This document shows positions 38,445 through 48,178 of a stretch of 64,000 nt of DNA, piece after piece. Source of the stretch: Halopseudomonas nanhaiensis (GTDB lineage: Bacteria; Pseudomonadota; Gammaproteobacteria; Pseudomonadales; Pseudomonadaceae). Where the stretch lies: the NCBI RefSeq assembly GCF_020025155.1, contig NZ_CP073751.1:1054001-1118000 (forward strand). The letters run 5' to 3'. The notes below the pieces were generated by a model. The model saw only the letters and a program-made list of their open reading frames with translations. It made no database searches and was not told the DNA's origin. Position numbers and translations under genes: made by a program. Each line of letters opens with the position of its first letter. Within the stretch, counting starts at the first letter, position 1.

Positions 38445-38813
38445 ATGCGTCCCTTGCTCATCGTACTGGCAGCCGCCCTGATTGCGGGCTGCGCGTCCAA
38501 CACCCCCGGCAAACATATTGACCAGGCATACAAGGCGTATGATCAGGGCGATTGCGCGAAGGTCATTCTGGAGTTGTCGCAGGCTGAGCGCAGCGCGCGT
38601 TCGCGCCCCCATCTGCAGCCGGAAATATCCCTGTTGCGCGGGCTGTGTCTTGAGCGTCAGGGGCTATACCTCGATGCCATCCAGATATACCGGCATCTGG
38701 TTCGCTATACCCCCACAAGCGAGTACGCCTATCGAGCCGGAGCCCGGCTCGAGACATTGCGTCTGCTCGGGCATTACGATCCGAAGGACAAGCTGGCGCC
38801 TGACCGGCGCTGA
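38445..38813 (+). CDS. Small lipoprotein with TPR-like repeat
   Basis: The 122-residue product starts with a lipoprotein signal (MRPLLIVLAAALIAGC, lipobox LIAGC). The mature part is helical, with a tetratricopeptide-like pattern (AYKAYDQGDCAKVILELSQAE and LCLERQGLYLDAIQIYRHLV, each close to 20 residues). Such proteins usually act as scaffolds in the envelope. A similar lipoprotein precedes the DUF4124 and PilZ genes in P. aeruginosa. Its partner is not known. Confidence 0.8.
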   Translation: MRPLLIVLAAALIAGCASNTPGKHIDQAYKAYDQGDCAKVILELSQAERSARSRPHLQPEISLLRGLCLERQGLYLDAIQIYRHLVRYTPTSEYAYRAGARLETLRLLGHYDPKDKLAPDRR

Positions 38814-38889
38814 CTATTGGCCATCACGTCCGGCTGCTCTATGCTGTGCTGCCGTGCCCCCGGTCGAGGGCGGAGTGACGGATCATTTC

Positions 38890-39315
38890 ATGTTTCGATG
38901 GGTCTCATGTTTCAGCCTGTTGCTGGTCATTGCTCCGCTGCATGCGCAGATTTATCGCTGGACCGATGCGCAGGGACGGGTGCACTTCAGTGAGCGCCCG
39001 GTACAGGGAGCCGAGCAGATCGAGGTTGATCCTCAGGTAATTGAACGCGACGCGCAGGTTCGCCAGCGCGAGCAGAATCTCCGCCGCATCATGGACGTAC
39101 GCAGCGAGGAACGGGCTGCCGAACAGCTGAAGCTGAATGAGCAGCGTAACCGCCAGCGCGCCCAGTGCGATGACCTCCGTCGTCAGCTGGCGCAGTTCGA
39201 CAAGCGTATGTTCTGGTATGACGAAGATGCCAACGGAAAACGGATCGAAGTCGACCGCAAGCGAGTCGAGGCGCGCAAGGCCCAGCTGACCACACTGGTC
39301 CAGGAGCGTTGTTGA
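38890..39315 (+). CDS. Exported DUF4124-domain protein
   Basis: From the ATG at 38890 there are 141 residues. A signal peptide ends near LHA, followed by the DUF4124 signature IYRWTDAQGRVHFSERP. The rest is a charged, probably coiled-coil region rich in Arg, Glu and Gln. DUF4124 proteins are periplasmic with no known activity. A GTG five codons upstream abuts GGAG too closely to be a good start, but cannot be ruled out. The stop shares one base with the next ATG (TGATG). Confidence 0.83.
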   Translation: MFRWVSCFSLLLVIAPLHAQIYRWTDAQGRVHFSERPVQGAEQIEVDPQVIERDAQVRQREQNLRRIMDVRSEERAAEQLKLNEQRNRQRAQCDDLRRQLAQFDKRMFWYDEDANGKRIEVDRKRVEARKAQLTTLVQERC

Positions 39316-39704
39316 TGCGATCCCTGCCGTCCTCCGGTTCCTCCGGAAATGGCGAACAGAGACAGATAGCGCGGCAGGAGTTGAGCGCGTATCTGCAGTT
39401 GTACAATGCATACAGCGGACAGCCGATGGGATTCATCGGCAACATATCTCCGCTCGGGATGATGATGATCAGCTCCATTCCGGTGATGGTCGAGGCGGTC
39501 TTCGACATGCAGATTCGCCTTCCTGCACAGACCGGGGAGACCGAAACGCTGAATTTCAAGGCACGAAGCCACTGGTGCCGCCCGGATCTTACGCCCGGTC
39601 ATTTCGATACCGGTTTCAGCATCGTGTCCAATCAGCAGGCCTTCGCCGGAATCGCTCGCCTGCTTGAGCATTACTTCCGCTTCCAGCCCACCGATGATGC
39701 CTGA
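39315..39704 (+). CDS. PilZ-domain c-di-GMP receptor
   Basis: This 129-residue protein is a stand-alone PilZ domain. Arg16 and Arg20 form the RxxxR motif (RQIAR) and NISPLG (43-48) the NxSxxG motif that together bind c-di-GMP. A beta-barrel-like remainder follows. AGGAG lies eight bases before the ATG, which overlaps the upstream stop, so the gene is coupled to the DUF4124 gene. The P. aeruginosa counterpart at this position is one of its PilZ proteins with no assigned output. Binding is inferred from intact motifs. Confidence 0.82.
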   Translation: MRSLPSSGSSGNGEQRQIARQELSAYLQLYNAYSGQPMGFIGNISPLGMMMISSIPVMVEAVFDMQIRLPAQTGETETLNFKARSHWCRPDLTPGHFDTGFSIVSNQQAFAGIARLLEHYFRFQPTDDA

Positions 39705-39750
39705 GTCGTGCCGTTGAGTTAACCTGCTGCTTTGCCTGGAGCGGGGCGAC

Positions 39751-41211
39751 ATGGACAAGAGCATCTTCTGGTACGACTTCGAATCCACGGGGATCGACCC
39801 GCGCTGCGATCGGCCGCTGCAGGTCGCGGGGGTGCGTACCAACGAACAGCTCGAGGAAATTGGTGAGCCGCTGTGCATCGACTGTCGGTTGGCCGAGGAT
39901 ACATTGCCAGCTCCCATGGCCTGTCTGGTCACCGGCATTGGCCCGCAGCGGATGATGCGTGGGCTGCCGGAAGCCCAATTCATCCGTCTGTTGCATGACC
40001 AGATGGCCGCGCCCGGAACCTGCTCCGCCGGTTACAACAATCTGCGTTTCGACGACGAGATGACCCGCTTCTCGCTGTACCGAAACTTCTACAATCCCTA
40101 CGCACGCGAGTGGCAGGGCGGGAACAGTCGTTGGGATCTGCTCGATGCCTTGCGTACCGCTCACGCGCTCAGACCTGAAGGGATCACCTGGCCCGAGCAG
40201 GACGGGTTGACCAGTCTGCGCCTGGAGCTGCTGACCGCGGCCAACGGCATAGCCCACGGTCAGGCACACGATGCGCTGGCCGACGTCCGGGCCACGATCG
40301 CCATGGCCAGGCTGCTGCGCACGGCCCAGCCGCGTCTGTACGAGTATCTGTATTCGCTGCGCAGCAAGCAGAGAGTTTGCCAGCTGATCGATCTGCAGCG
40401 TGTCCGGCCGCTTGTTCACGTTTCCGGTCGCTTCGGCCGCGAGCGCAAGGGTCTGGCGGTCGTGCTGCCGCTTGGCTGGCACCCGAGCAACCGCAACGCC
40501 CTGATCGTCTGGGACCTCGATTGCGATCCCGGTCTGCTCACCGACCTCTCGCCGGAGGACATCCGCGCGCGGTTGTATACTCGCCGAGAAGACCTGCCCG
40601 AAGGACAGGAGCGCCCCGGTCTGAAGCTAGTGCACATCAACAAGTGCCCCGTGCTGGCAGATGTGAATGTCCTGCGCGAGCAGGACATCGAACGGCTGGA
40701 GCTGGATATGCCTCGATTGCGAGCAAACGCCGACACGCTGGCGACCTGGCGGGCAGCGGGTCAGGCGCACCTCGCATCAATCTTTGCCAATGATGCGGCT
40801 CCTGCCAGGCAGCAGACGGATGACTGCGACACGCAACTGTACGAAGGGTTTGTCAGCGATGCCGATAATCGATTGCTGCCGGCGATTCGTGAGGCGGACG
40901 GCCGGAGCCTGATCGCCGAACAGTGGCCGCTGAAAGATCAGCGTCTGGCTGATCTGCTGGTGCGTTACCGTGCGCGCAACTTTCCGGAGTCCCTGAGTGC
41001 CGAGGAGCAGGCTCGATGGACGCTGTTTTGCCGCGATCGGCTGGAGGGTACGCGATATGGTGCGCCAATAACCCTTGAAGCGTTTCATCTGGAGATCGCT
41101 CGGCTGCTACCGACAGTGGAAGGCCCGCAGAAGAAACTGCTCGAAGACTGGAAAAACTACGCCGATAGCCTCGCCCGGAAACTCGGAGCGACTCTTACGG
41201 CAGCCCAATAA
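39751..41211 (+). CDS. sbcB: Exodeoxyribonuclease I
   Basis: SbcB degrades single-stranded DNA 3' to 5' in recombination and mismatch repair. The 486 residues have the DEDD exonuclease motifs: FWYDFESTGIDP (Exo I), AGYNNLRFDDE (Exo II) and AHDALADVRATIAMA (Exo III). The SH3-like and C-terminal regions complete a full-length protein. It is followed by a bidirectional terminator shared with mvaT. Confidence 0.95.
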   Translation: MDKSIFWYDFESTGIDPRCDRPLQVAGVRTNEQLEEIGEPLCIDCRLAEDTLPAPMACLVTGIGPQRMMRGLPEAQFIRLLHDQMAAPGTCSAGYNNLRFDDEMTRFSLYRNFYNPYAREWQGGNSRWDLLDALRTAHALRPEGITWPEQDGLTSLRLELLTAANGIAHGQAHDALADVRATIAMARLLRTAQPRLYEYLYSLRSKQRVCQLIDLQRVRPLVHVSGRFGRERKGLAVVLPLGWHPSNRNALIVWDLDCDPGLLTDLSPEDIRARLYTRREDLPEGQERPGLKLVHINKCPVLADVNVLREQDIERLELDMPRLRANADTLATWRAAGQAHLASIFANDAAPARQQTDDCDTQLYEGFVSDADNRLLPAIREADGRSLIAEQWPLKDQRLADLLVRYRARNFPESLSAEEQARWTLFCRDRLEGTRYGAPITLEAFHLEIARLLPTVEGPQKKLLEDWKNYADSLARKLGATLTAAQ

Positions 41212-41213
41212 AG

Positions 41214-41247
41214 AAAAACCCCGCCGGCATCACGCGGGCGGGGTTTC
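41214..41247. terminator. Bidirectional terminator between sbcB and mvaT
   Basis: AAACCCCGCC pairs with GGCGGGGTTT around an 11-base loop, with an A-run on the left. It can serve the rightward sbcB and the leftward mvaT transcript. Confidence 0.88.
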
Positions 41248-41268
41248 GCTGCTCTGGCAAGGTGTGAA

Positions 41269-41637
41269 TCAGCCGACGATCGACATCCAGGATTCAACCT
41301 TTTCAGCGCCGTACTGCTCTTTCCACGCTTTCAAGGTCTTGTGGTTGCCACCCTTGGTTTCGATGACTTCACCCGTATTCGGATTCTTGTACTGCTTGAC
41401 CTTGCGAGCACGCTTTCCGCCTGCAGTACGGGGTGCCTTGGCCGAAGCCTTGTTTTCCGGTTCGAGAATCGCGGCGACTTCACGCGGGCTTTTCCCGTAT
41501 TGCGCCATCAGGTCGCGAAGCTGCTTCTCGAACTCGATTTCCTTCTTCAGTTTCTCGTCGTTGGAGAGCGACTCGAGGCGCTGGGAAAGTTCACGAATGC
41601 GTTCTTCGATCTGACGGTATTCCTGCAACATTGACAT
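41269..41637 (-). CDS. mvaT: H-NS-like nucleoid protein MvaT
   Basis: MvaT silences AT-rich, often foreign, DNA in pseudomonads. The 122 residues comprise an N-terminal coiled coil (about 1-60) for oligomerisation, a flexible Lys/Ala linker, and a C-terminal DNA-binding domain with YKNPNTGEVIETKGGNHKTLKAW (split by position: about 82-104). Its place next to sbcB and purU matches mvaT of P. aeruginosa rather than mvaU. The upstream 211 bases are noticeably AT-rich, fitting autoregulation, which is inference. Confidence 0.93.
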   Translation of the reverse strand: MSMLQEYRQIEERIRELSQRLESLSNDEKLKKEIEFEKQLRDLMAQYGKSPREVAAILEPENKASAKAPRTAGGKRARKVKQYKNPNTGEVIETKGGNHKTLKAWKEQYGAEKVESWMSIVG

Positions 41638-41848
41638 GTGTTTATACCTTGCTTGAGCAATTAGTTTTGCGGTGTCGGAGATACTAATTTATCGGGCTAA
41701 CTTAAACAAGATGAGGCAGTGACTTACTGCTCATTTAGTCGAAAGAATCAAGTTTGTACGCGAGGCCGTAGCTGCTTTTGTATTCACCACCGAGTAGAAT
41801 GCGGCTTTTTTCGGCCGGCTTGGTTCGGCCATCCCTGGAGTTGTGTAG

Positions 41849-42700
41849 ATGCGCACTTTTCGTCTGGTAATTGCCTGTCCTGACAGGGTCGGCATTGTTG
41901 CGAAAGTCAGTAATGTATTGGCAGCCTACAACGGCTGGATTACCGAGGCGAACCACCACTCGGACAATCTTTCCGGCTGGTTCTTCATGCGTCATGAAAT
42001 TCGCGCGGACTCATTACCTTTTGATGCAGATGGCCTGCGCACGGCGTTTGCCCCGATTGCCGCCGAATTCGCCATGGACTGGCGTGTCAGTGATTCTGCC
42101 GAGCGCAAGAAAGTTGTGTTGATGGCCAGTCGCGAATCACATTGTCTCGCTGATCTGCTGCATCGGTGGCACAGCGGGGAACTTGATTGCGATATCACCA
42201 GTGTCATATCCAACCACGACGATCTGCGCAGTATGGTCGAGTGGCACGGTATCGCTTTTCATCATGTTCCGGTCGATCCGCAAAACAAGGCCCCTGCCTT
42301 TGCTGAAGTGACGCGCCTGATCGAAGTTCAGCAGGCCGACTGCATCGTGCTGGCGCGCTACATGCAAATACTGCCGCCAGAACTCTGCCAGCGATACGCC
42401 AGCCGTGTGATCAACATTCATCATAGTTTTCTGCCGTCGTTCGTCGGTGCCCGCCCATACCACCAGGCAGCGCAGCGCGGCGTTAAACTGATCGGCGCGA
42501 CCTGCCATTATGTGACCGAAGAACTGGATGCCGGTCCGATTATCGAGCAGGACGTGGTTCGCATTACTCACCGACATAACGCGGATGACATGGTTCGACT
42601 CGGGAAGGACGTCGAAAAAATGGTGCTTTCCCGCGGTTTGCGCTATCACTTGGAGGACAGGGTTCTGGTTCACGACAACAAGACGGTTGTCTTCAGCTAG
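41849..42700 (+). CDS. purU: Formyltetrahydrofolate deformylase
   Basis: PurU hydrolyses 10-formyltetrahydrofolate to formate and tetrahydrofolate, balancing one-carbon pools. The 283 residues have an N-terminal ACT domain (MRTFRLVIACPDRVGIVAKVS) and a C-terminal formyltransferase fold with NIHHSFLPSF, GVKLIGATCHYV and DAGPIIEQD. The catalytic Asn, His and Asp positions are intact. The formate produced joins the formate output of the adhC-fghA pathway only at the metabolic level. Confidence 0.95.
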   Translation: MRTFRLVIACPDRVGIVAKVSNVLAAYNGWITEANHHSDNLSGWFFMRHEIRADSLPFDADGLRTAFAPIAAEFAMDWRVSDSAERKKVVLMASRESHCLADLLHRWHSGELDCDITSVISNHDDLRSMVEWHGIAFHHVPVDPQNKAPAFAEVTRLIEVQQADCIVLARYMQILPPELCQRYASRVINIHHSFLPSFVGARPYHQAAQRGVKLIGATCHYVTEELDAGPIIEQDVVRITHRHNADDMVRLGKDVEKMVLSRGLRYHLEDRVLVHDNKTVVFS

Positions 42701-42745
42701 CAGAGATTGAGTGCGCCGAGCCCTTCGCGAGCGAAGGAGGTTCAC

Positions 42746-43159
42746 ATGCTCAAGATAGTGAAAGTACGTGAATACATGACGGGTGACCTGATCTGCTTTT
42801 CCCCGGAAACCGACCTGGCCAAGGCCATAGAAACGCTGGTGCGCCAGCGCATATCCGGCGGACCGGTGGTCAATGCGGACAAGCAACTGGTAGGGATGCT
42901 GTCCGAAAGCGATTGCCTCAAGGGTATTCTTACCGGCAGTTACTTCGAGGAAGCCAGTGTCCGTGTTGGAGAAGTGATGTCCACTGTGGTCGACACCATC
43001 GAAGCCGACGCGGACATCATCAAGGCCGCCGAGCAGTTCGTCAGCCGGGGAATCCGTCGGCTGCCGGTGCTTGACGGAGGGCGGCTGGTCGGCCAGATCA
43101 GCCGGCGCGACGTGCTGCGGGCAGTCAACTCGTTCAATCTTCAGGGCGCTCCGAAATGA
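42746..43159 (+). CDS. Tandem CBS-domain protein
   Basis: The 137 residues consist of two CBS motifs: VREYMTGDLICFSPETDLAKA..., then VGEVMSTVVDTIEADADIIKA... A pair of such motifs forms a Bateman module that usually binds adenosyl ligands. There is no fused catalytic domain. AAGGAGG is a perfect ribosome binding site before the ATG at 42746. Its stop overlaps the start of a 55-codon gene (ATGA), so the two are probably made together. Ligand and target are unknown. Confidence 0.86.
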   Translation: MLKIVKVREYMTGDLICFSPETDLAKAIETLVRQRISGGPVVNADKQLVGMLSESDCLKGILTGSYFEEASVRVGEVMSTVVDTIEADADIIKAAEQFVSRGIRRLPVLDGGRLVGQISRRDVLRAVNSFNLQGAPK

Positions 43160-43323
43160 ACGACTTCGAAGACGACGAACAGCGCTGGGACCCGCTGGGT
43201 GCAGGCGCAGCGGGGCTGCCACCGGTTCTTGGTGGCGGCTGCCTCGCACGCTTCGATCCCGCCAGCCTGAACGAGGAGTCCGGCACGGACTTCTCGGCGG
43301 TCCATACCGAAAACGACGACTGA
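43156..43323 (+). CDS. Small acidic protein coupled to the CBS protein
   Basis: An open frame of 55 codons starts within the CBS stop codon (ATGA overlap) and ends at TGA 43321. The peptide is acidic, opens MNDFEDDEQRWDPLGAGA, has a short Gly/Leu-rich middle (GLPPVLGGGCLA) and ends HTENDD. It has no signal peptide or membrane helix. The four-base overlap with a well-translated gene is the main evidence that it is real. I do not recognise it; a partner of the CBS protein is a guess from coupling. Confidence 0.55.
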   Translation: MNDFEDDEQRWDPLGAGAAGLPPVLGGGCLARFDPASLNEESGTDFSAVHTENDD

Positions 43324-43433
43324 CGGATAGGCCGGCCGCCATTGCGCCCCCCCCGTATTCAAAACGGCTGCACTGGTGTTTAATGGCTTATCTTCGGTGA
43401 TGGCACGCTAATATTGCCGCCTGGTGTATCCCC

Positions 43434-44681
43434 ATGCTCAAAACGATTCTCACCCGCCAAGCGCGCGTTGGCATGTATGTGCACGAGTTTTGCGGCTCGT
43501 GGTTGCATCACCCGTTCTGGTCCCGCCGTTTTCTGATCAAGGATCAGAAGATGCTGCAGAAGATTCTCGACAGCCATGTTCGCGAACTCATCATCGATAC
43601 CGCCAAGGGAGTCGATCTGGCAGAACCGCCTGTCAGCGAAACGGACACCTGTGCTGTGCAGGACTCGGGAATGGAAAACGCCGGCTGCTTAGACGAGCCC
43701 GAACCGGCGCCTGCCGCAGCGACGGAGCGTTCCCTCTCAGCCTGCAGCGTGGCGGATGAAATGCAGCGCGCCAGACGCATCGTGCAGAAGGGCAAGCGCG
43801 CGGTCATAGATATGTTCACTGACGTGCGCATGGGCCGCGCCATCGCCGCTGACGGGCTGGTCGAGCTGATGGACGACATGTCCGCTTCGATTGCGCGCAA
43901 TCCCCACGCACTGATCAGCCTCGCGCGGTTCAAGCGGCGCGACGAGTACACCTATCTGCACTCGGTTGCGGTCGCGGCGCTGATGATCGGGCTCGCGCGA
44001 AAGTGCGATTTTGATGACGATCAGGTGCGACGTGCCGGGCTTGCCGGCTTGCTGCATGATCTGGGCAAGGCGGCCATGCCAGCAGATATCCTCAATAAAC
44101 CGGGTCGGCTTACAGAAGCCGAGTTCGCGATCATGCGTACGCATCCCGTCGAGGGGTACCGGCTGTTACAGCCCTGGCCCGAACTCCCTGCCGACGTGCT
44201 CGACGTCTGCCTCTACCATCATGAGAAGGTCGACGGGTCAGGGTATCCGAACAAGCTGGCCGGCGACGATATTCCGTTGCTGGCCCGAATGGGCGCAATT
44301 TGCGACGTCTACGACGCCATTACCTCTAACAGGCCGTACAAGAGCGGTTGGGACCCGGCGGAATCGCTCAGTCAGATGACCAGCTGGAAGGGCCACTTCG
44401 ACGCGACACTGCTGCGCCTGTTCATGCAGATGCTGGGCATCTACCCGGTGGGCTCCCTGGTGCGCCTGAGTTCGGATCGCCTGGCCGTCGTCGTCGAGCA
44501 GTCGGAAAACTCGCTGCTTACGCCCAAGCTGAGCGTGTTCTATTCGATCAAGCTGCGTCAGGCGCTGCCGGCCAAGCTGCTGGATCTCTCCCAGCCGGCG
44601 GTGAAGGAAGTCATCGTCTCGCGTGAGTCGCCGGAGCAGTGGGGTTTTACCGGCCTGGAGAAGTTGTGGCTGGCCGATTGA
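43434..44681 (+). CDS. HD-GYP phosphodiesterase with DUF3391 domain
   Basis: The product has 415 residues. An N-terminal DUF3391-like domain (MLKTILTRQARVGMYVHEFC) is followed by an HD-GYP domain with His208-Asp209 (GLLHDLGK), DVCLYHHEKVDGSGYP (GYP at 270-272), and DVYDAITSNRPYK. These residues define active c-di-GMP phosphodiesterases that hydrolyse to GMP. There is no receiver domain, so it is not a simple response regulator. It lies upstream of a chemoreceptor on the same strand, with a 96-base gap. Confidence 0.9.
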   Translation: MLKTILTRQARVGMYVHEFCGSWLHHPFWSRRFLIKDQKMLQKILDSHVRELIIDTAKGVDLAEPPVSETDTCAVQDSGMENAGCLDEPEPAPAAATERSLSACSVADEMQRARRIVQKGKRAVIDMFTDVRMGRAIAADGLVELMDDMSASIARNPHALISLARFKRRDEYTYLHSVAVAALMIGLARKCDFDDDQVRRAGLAGLLHDLGKAAMPADILNKPGRLTEAEFAIMRTHPVEGYRLLQPWPELPADVLDVCLYHHEKVDGSGYPNKLAGDDIPLLARMGAICDVYDAITSNRPYKSGWDPAESLSQMTSWKGHFDATLLRLFMQMLGIYPVGSLVRLSSDRLAVVVEQSENSLLTPKLSVFYSIKLRQALPAKLLDLSQPAVKEVIVSRESPEQWGFTGLEKLWLAD

Positions 44682-44777
44682 GCCGCTGATCGATATTTTT
44701 TATCGGCCCCATCAAGTTTGCCTTTCTGGCGCCGATTAATTGGCTGGTCAGACGAACAATCCCAGCCAGGTATATCC

Positions 44778-46403
44778 ATGAATCTTAGAAACTTTTCCAT
44801 TGCAACCAGACTGGCTGCAGGCTTTGCAGTGATCGCGCTCATCGTGGTGTTGCTCGGCATGCTAGCAACCCGAGAAATGGGCGAAATCCGCGATGACGTC
44901 GTTTTGCTCGAGGAAACCTGGGTTCCGGGTATGCAGCAGATCGGCGCTTTCAACCAGAACTACCTGCGTTTTCGGATTTATACGATGCGCGTGATCATGG
45001 CAACCAACCCCGCCGATATCGGGCCGTTGCGTGAAGAACTCGCGAACCTGCAGAAAAACCTCATCGAAGCAGAAAACGCGTTTGATTCGTTGACTGACGA
45101 TCCGACAATGCAACGGGCGTTCGATGTCTATCGGCAGGGGCGTGTACAGTACATGGCTGTTCAGGAGCAGATAGTCCAGCTCGCTGCAGATGGTCGTGAC
45201 GTCGAAGCGGAAGCGATGCTGACTGAGCGCCTGAATCCCATTGCCAGTACCGTGACCGCGGCCCTGATTGATCTGGAGCGCAAGGTCGCGGAAGGGGCGG
45301 ATACCGCTGCACGGCGTGCACTGGACGTTTACGCAGCCGCGTTTCGCCAGACGGTGGCATTCATCATAGCCGCCGTGCTGCTAACCATCGCTCTGGCGTA
45401 TCTCATCACCCGCAGTATCGTTGCTCCGATACGCGAAGCGGTCGAAGCTAGTGAGGTAGTCGCCGCCGGGGATCTGACCCGCACCATCAAGAGCGTCGGC
45501 AAGGACGAATCAGCCCGGCTGTTGCAAGCGCTGGCTACCATGCAGCTCCAACTGCGCAACACCATTCAGGGTATTGCCAACTCGTCGAACCAGCTTGCCG
45601 CTGCAGCCGAAGAGCTCAACGCGGTGACTGAAGACGCCAGCCGCGGTCTGCAACGTCAGAATGATGAAGTCCAGCAGGCGGCCACGGCTGTCAACGAGAT
45701 GACCGCTGCGGTGGAAGAGGTGGCACGCAATGCGGTTTCCACCTCGGAGCAGTCGAAGGAGACCTCGCAGATTGCTGGCGAAGGGCAGCAGCAGGTCAGC
45801 CGCACCGTGACCAGCATCGACAAGCTTTCCGGCACCATCCAGTCAACCGCCACCGAAGTCCAGGAACTGGCCGACAAGGCGCAGAACATCAGCCGCGTTC
45901 TGGACGTGATCCGCGCCATTGCCGAGCAGACCAACCTGCTGGCGCTCAACGCAGCTATCGAAGCAGCGCGCGCCGGAGAACAGGGCCGAGGCTTTGCGGT
46001 GGTGGCAGATGAGGTTCGCGCTCTGGCTCATCGCACTCAGCAGTCGACGACCGAAATCGAAGAGATGATCGGCACCATCCAGCAAGGTACCGAGCGCGCA
46101 GTCGAGGCGATGGGTATCAGCAAGACCATGGCTGGTAGTACCCTGGAGCAGGCGACTGCCGCGGGCGAAGCGCTGACCCGGATCACCTCGGCGATCGTAC
46201 AGATCAACGAACGTAACCTGGTGATCGCCAGTGCCTCGGAGGAGCAGGCTGCTGTCGCCCGTGAAGTGGATCGCAACCTGGTCAACATCCGCGACCTGTC
46301 GACCCAGTCAGCGGCTGGCGCGGAGCAGACCAGCAGCTCCAGCCGTGAGCTCTCCCGTCTGGCAGTGGAGCTCAACGACCTGGTCAATCGCTTCCGCATC
46401 TGA
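44778..46403 (+). CDS. Methyl-accepting chemotaxis protein
   Basis: This 541-residue chemoreceptor has a first membrane helix at about 12-30, a four-helix-bundle periplasmic domain (about 35-195), a second helix ([17 protein letters not shown]), a HAMP domain, and a long cytoplasmic signalling coil. The highly conserved tip contains [20 protein letters not shown]. The ligand cannot be told from sequence. The ATG at 44778 begins the membrane anchor properly; an upstream in-frame reading is not signal-like. A strong hairpin terminator follows. Confidence 0.94.
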   Translation: MNLRNFSIATRLAAGFAVIALIVVLLGMLATREMGEIRDDVVLLEETWVPGMQQIGAFNQNYLRFRIYTMRVIMATNPADIGPLREELANLQKNLIEAENAFDSLTDDPTMQRAFDVYRQGRVQYMAVQEQIVQLAADGRDVEAEAMLTERLNPIASTVTAALIDLERKVAEGADTAARRALDVYAAAFRQTVAFIIAAVLLTIALAYLITRSIVAPIREAVEASEVVAAGDLTRTIKSVGKDESARLLQALATMQLQLRNTIQGIANSSNQLAAAAEELNAVTEDASRGLQRQNDEVQQAATAVNEMTAAVEEVARNAVSTSEQSKETSQIAGEGQQQVSRTVTSIDKLSGTIQSTATEVQELADKAQNISRVLDVIRAIAEQTNLLALNAAIEAARAGEQGRGFAVVADEVRALAHRTQQSTTEIEEMIGTIQQGTERAVEAMGISKTMAGSTLEQATAAGEALTRITSAIVQINERNLVIASASEEQAAVAREVDRNLVNIRDLSTQSAAGAEQTSSSSRELSRLAVELNDLVNRFRI

Positions 46404-46416
46404 TCTGGCGCTGCAC

Positions 46417-46446
46417 AAAAAAACCGCACCCTGGGGTGCGGTTTTT
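46417..46446. terminator. Bidirectional terminator between chemoreceptor and ahpF
   Basis: AAAAACCGCACC, loop CTGG, GGTGCGGTTTTT. The A- and T-runs make it usable for both convergent genes. Confidence 0.93.
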
Positions 46447-46464
46447 CATTTTGCAGCCTGGACC

Positions 46465-48075
46465 TTAGCTGTACTCGGCCGAGCCAACCGTTTCACGCTC
46501 GAGATGCTGACCAGCTACCGCGGCAGGCAGCGGAGTGCGGATCAGATAATCGAAGGCGCTCAGTGCGGCAGTGGAGCCCGAGCCCATGGCAATGACGATC
46601 TGCTTGTACGGCACGGTGGCTACGTCCCCAGCGGCGAATACGCCCGGTACCGAGGTGGCGCCGCGGGCGTCGACTTCGATCTCGCCGAAGCGCGACAGCT
46701 TGACCTCACCACCCTTGAGCCAGTCGGTGTTGGGGATCAGACCGATCTGCACAAAGATACCCGCCACATCGACCTGCTTGCTCTCGCCAGACTCGCGGTC
46801 GGTGTAGTTCAAGCCCACCACCTTGTTGCCATCGCCACGTACTTCGGTGGTCTGGGCGTTCTTGATGATGTCGATGTTCTTCATCGAGCGCGCCTTGCGC
46901 TGCAGTACTTCGTCCGCACGCAGGGTGTCGGCGAATTCCAGCACAGTGACATGCTCAACGATACCGGCCAGGTCGATGGCAGCTTCGATACCCGAATTGC
47001 CACCGCCGATTACCGCTACACGCTTGCCCTTGAACAGCGGGCCGTCACAGTGGGGGCAGTAGGCAACGCCCTTGCCGCGGTATTCCTGCTCGCCAGGCAC
47101 GTTCATCTCGCGCCACCGGGCGCCGGTAGCAAGAATCACCGAGCGGCTGGTCAGCACCGCACCGCTTTCAAGTTCCAGCTCGATGAAATCGCCGCTGGTC
47201 AGTTTGGACGCCTTCTGCTCGGTCATCAGATCGACTTCATAATCTTTCACATGCTGCTCGAGATTGGCGACCAGCTTCGGACCTTCGGTGTAGGGCACCG
47301 AAATGAAGTTCTCGATGCCGACGGTATCCATGACCTGTCCACCGAAGCGCTCGGCCACAATGCCGGTACGGATGCCTTTGCGCGCTGCATAGATCGCAGC
47401 AGCTGCGCCGGCGGGGCCGCCGCCGATCACCAGTACGTCGAACGGCGCCTTCTGCGTCAGCTCTGCTGCCTTGCGGCGGGCGGCACCTGAATCGACCTTG
47501 TTGACGATTTCCGCGAGTGTCATGCGTCCCTGCCCGAAGGGGCTGCCGTTCAAGTACACCGACGGCACGGCCATGATCTGGCGCTCTTCGACTTCACTCT
47601 GGAACAGGGCACCGTCGATCATCGTGTGAGTGATGTTCGGGTTCAGGACTGCCATCAGGTTCAACGCCTGGACTACATCCGGACAGTTCTGGCACGACAG
47701 CGAGATATAGGTTTCGAAATGAAACTCGCCTTCCAGGTTGCGAATCTGCTCCTGAAGAGCGGCATCAGCCTTGGAAGGATGTCCGCCGGCCTGCAACAGC
47801 GCCAGTACCAGCGACGTGAATTCGTGGCCCATCGGCAGACCTGCGAAGCGCACACGGGGTGCTTCGCCATTGTCCGGCCCGATTGCCATGCTTGGAATGC
47901 GCGCGTCATCGGCACGCGTCATGTCGATCTTGGCCGACATGCCGGTGATCTCGCCGGCGAGATCCAGCAGTTCGCGCGACTTGGCGCTGTCGTCGGCGGA
48001 CACGCTGATCTTGATCGGATTAACGATATTCTGCAGGTAGGTGTCGAGTTGCTTCTTCAGATTCGCGTCCAACAT
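46465..48075 (-). CDS. ahpF: Alkyl hydroperoxide reductase subunit F
   Basis: AhpF passes electrons from NADH through FAD and two redox disulfides to the peroxidase AhpC. The 536 residues show an N-terminal double-thioredoxin domain with CQNC, then the thioredoxin-reductase-like part with [15 protein letters not shown] (FAD), the second CxxC in [18 protein letters not shown] (NADH) and [15 protein letters not shown]. It is slightly longer than the E. coli protein (about 521). It follows ahpC by 103 bases, across a branched terminator that probably lets only part of the transcription through. Confidence 0.96.
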   Translation of the reverse strand: MLDANLKKQLDTYLQNIVNPIKISVSADDSAKSRELLDLAGEITGMSAKIDMTRADDARIPSMAIGPDNGEAPRVRFAGLPMGHEFTSLVLALLQAGGHPSKADAALQEQIRNLEGEFHFETYISLSCQNCPDVVQALNLMAVLNPNITHTMIDGALFQSEVEERQIMAVPSVYLNGSPFGQGRMTLAEIVNKVDSGAARRKAAELTQKAPFDVLVIGGGPAGAAAAIYAARKGIRTGIVAERFGGQVMDTVGIENFISVPYTEGPKLVANLEQHVKDYEVDLMTEQKASKLTSGDFIELELESGAVLTSRSVILATGARWREMNVPGEQEYRGKGVAYCPHCDGPLFKGKRVAVIGGGNSGIEAAIDLAGIVEHVTVLEFADTLRADEVLQRKARSMKNIDIIKNAQTTEVRGDGNKVVGLNYTDRESGESKQVDVAGIFVQIGLIPNTDWLKGGEVKLSRFGEIEVDARGATSVPGVFAAGDVATVPYKQIVIAMGSGSTAALSAFDYLIRTPLPAAVAGQHLERETVGSAEYS

Positions 48076-48113
48076 ACGTGTCCGTCCTCTATCAATTCGT
48101 GGAATTCCGGGCG

Positions 48114-48166
48114 AAAAAAACCCGGCCCGCCAGACCGGATGCCACAGGCATCACGGCGGGCCGGGT
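48114..48166 (-). terminator. Branched terminator/attenuator between ahpC and ahpF
   Basis: On the minus strand, CCCGGCCCGCC pairs with GGCGGGCCGGG around a loop that itself holds a GATGCC/GGCATC hairpin, and is followed by seven T. It lies 12 bases after the ahpC stop. It should reduce ahpF expression relative to ahpC. Confidence 0.88.
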
Positions 48167-48178
48167 GTTCACTACAGC

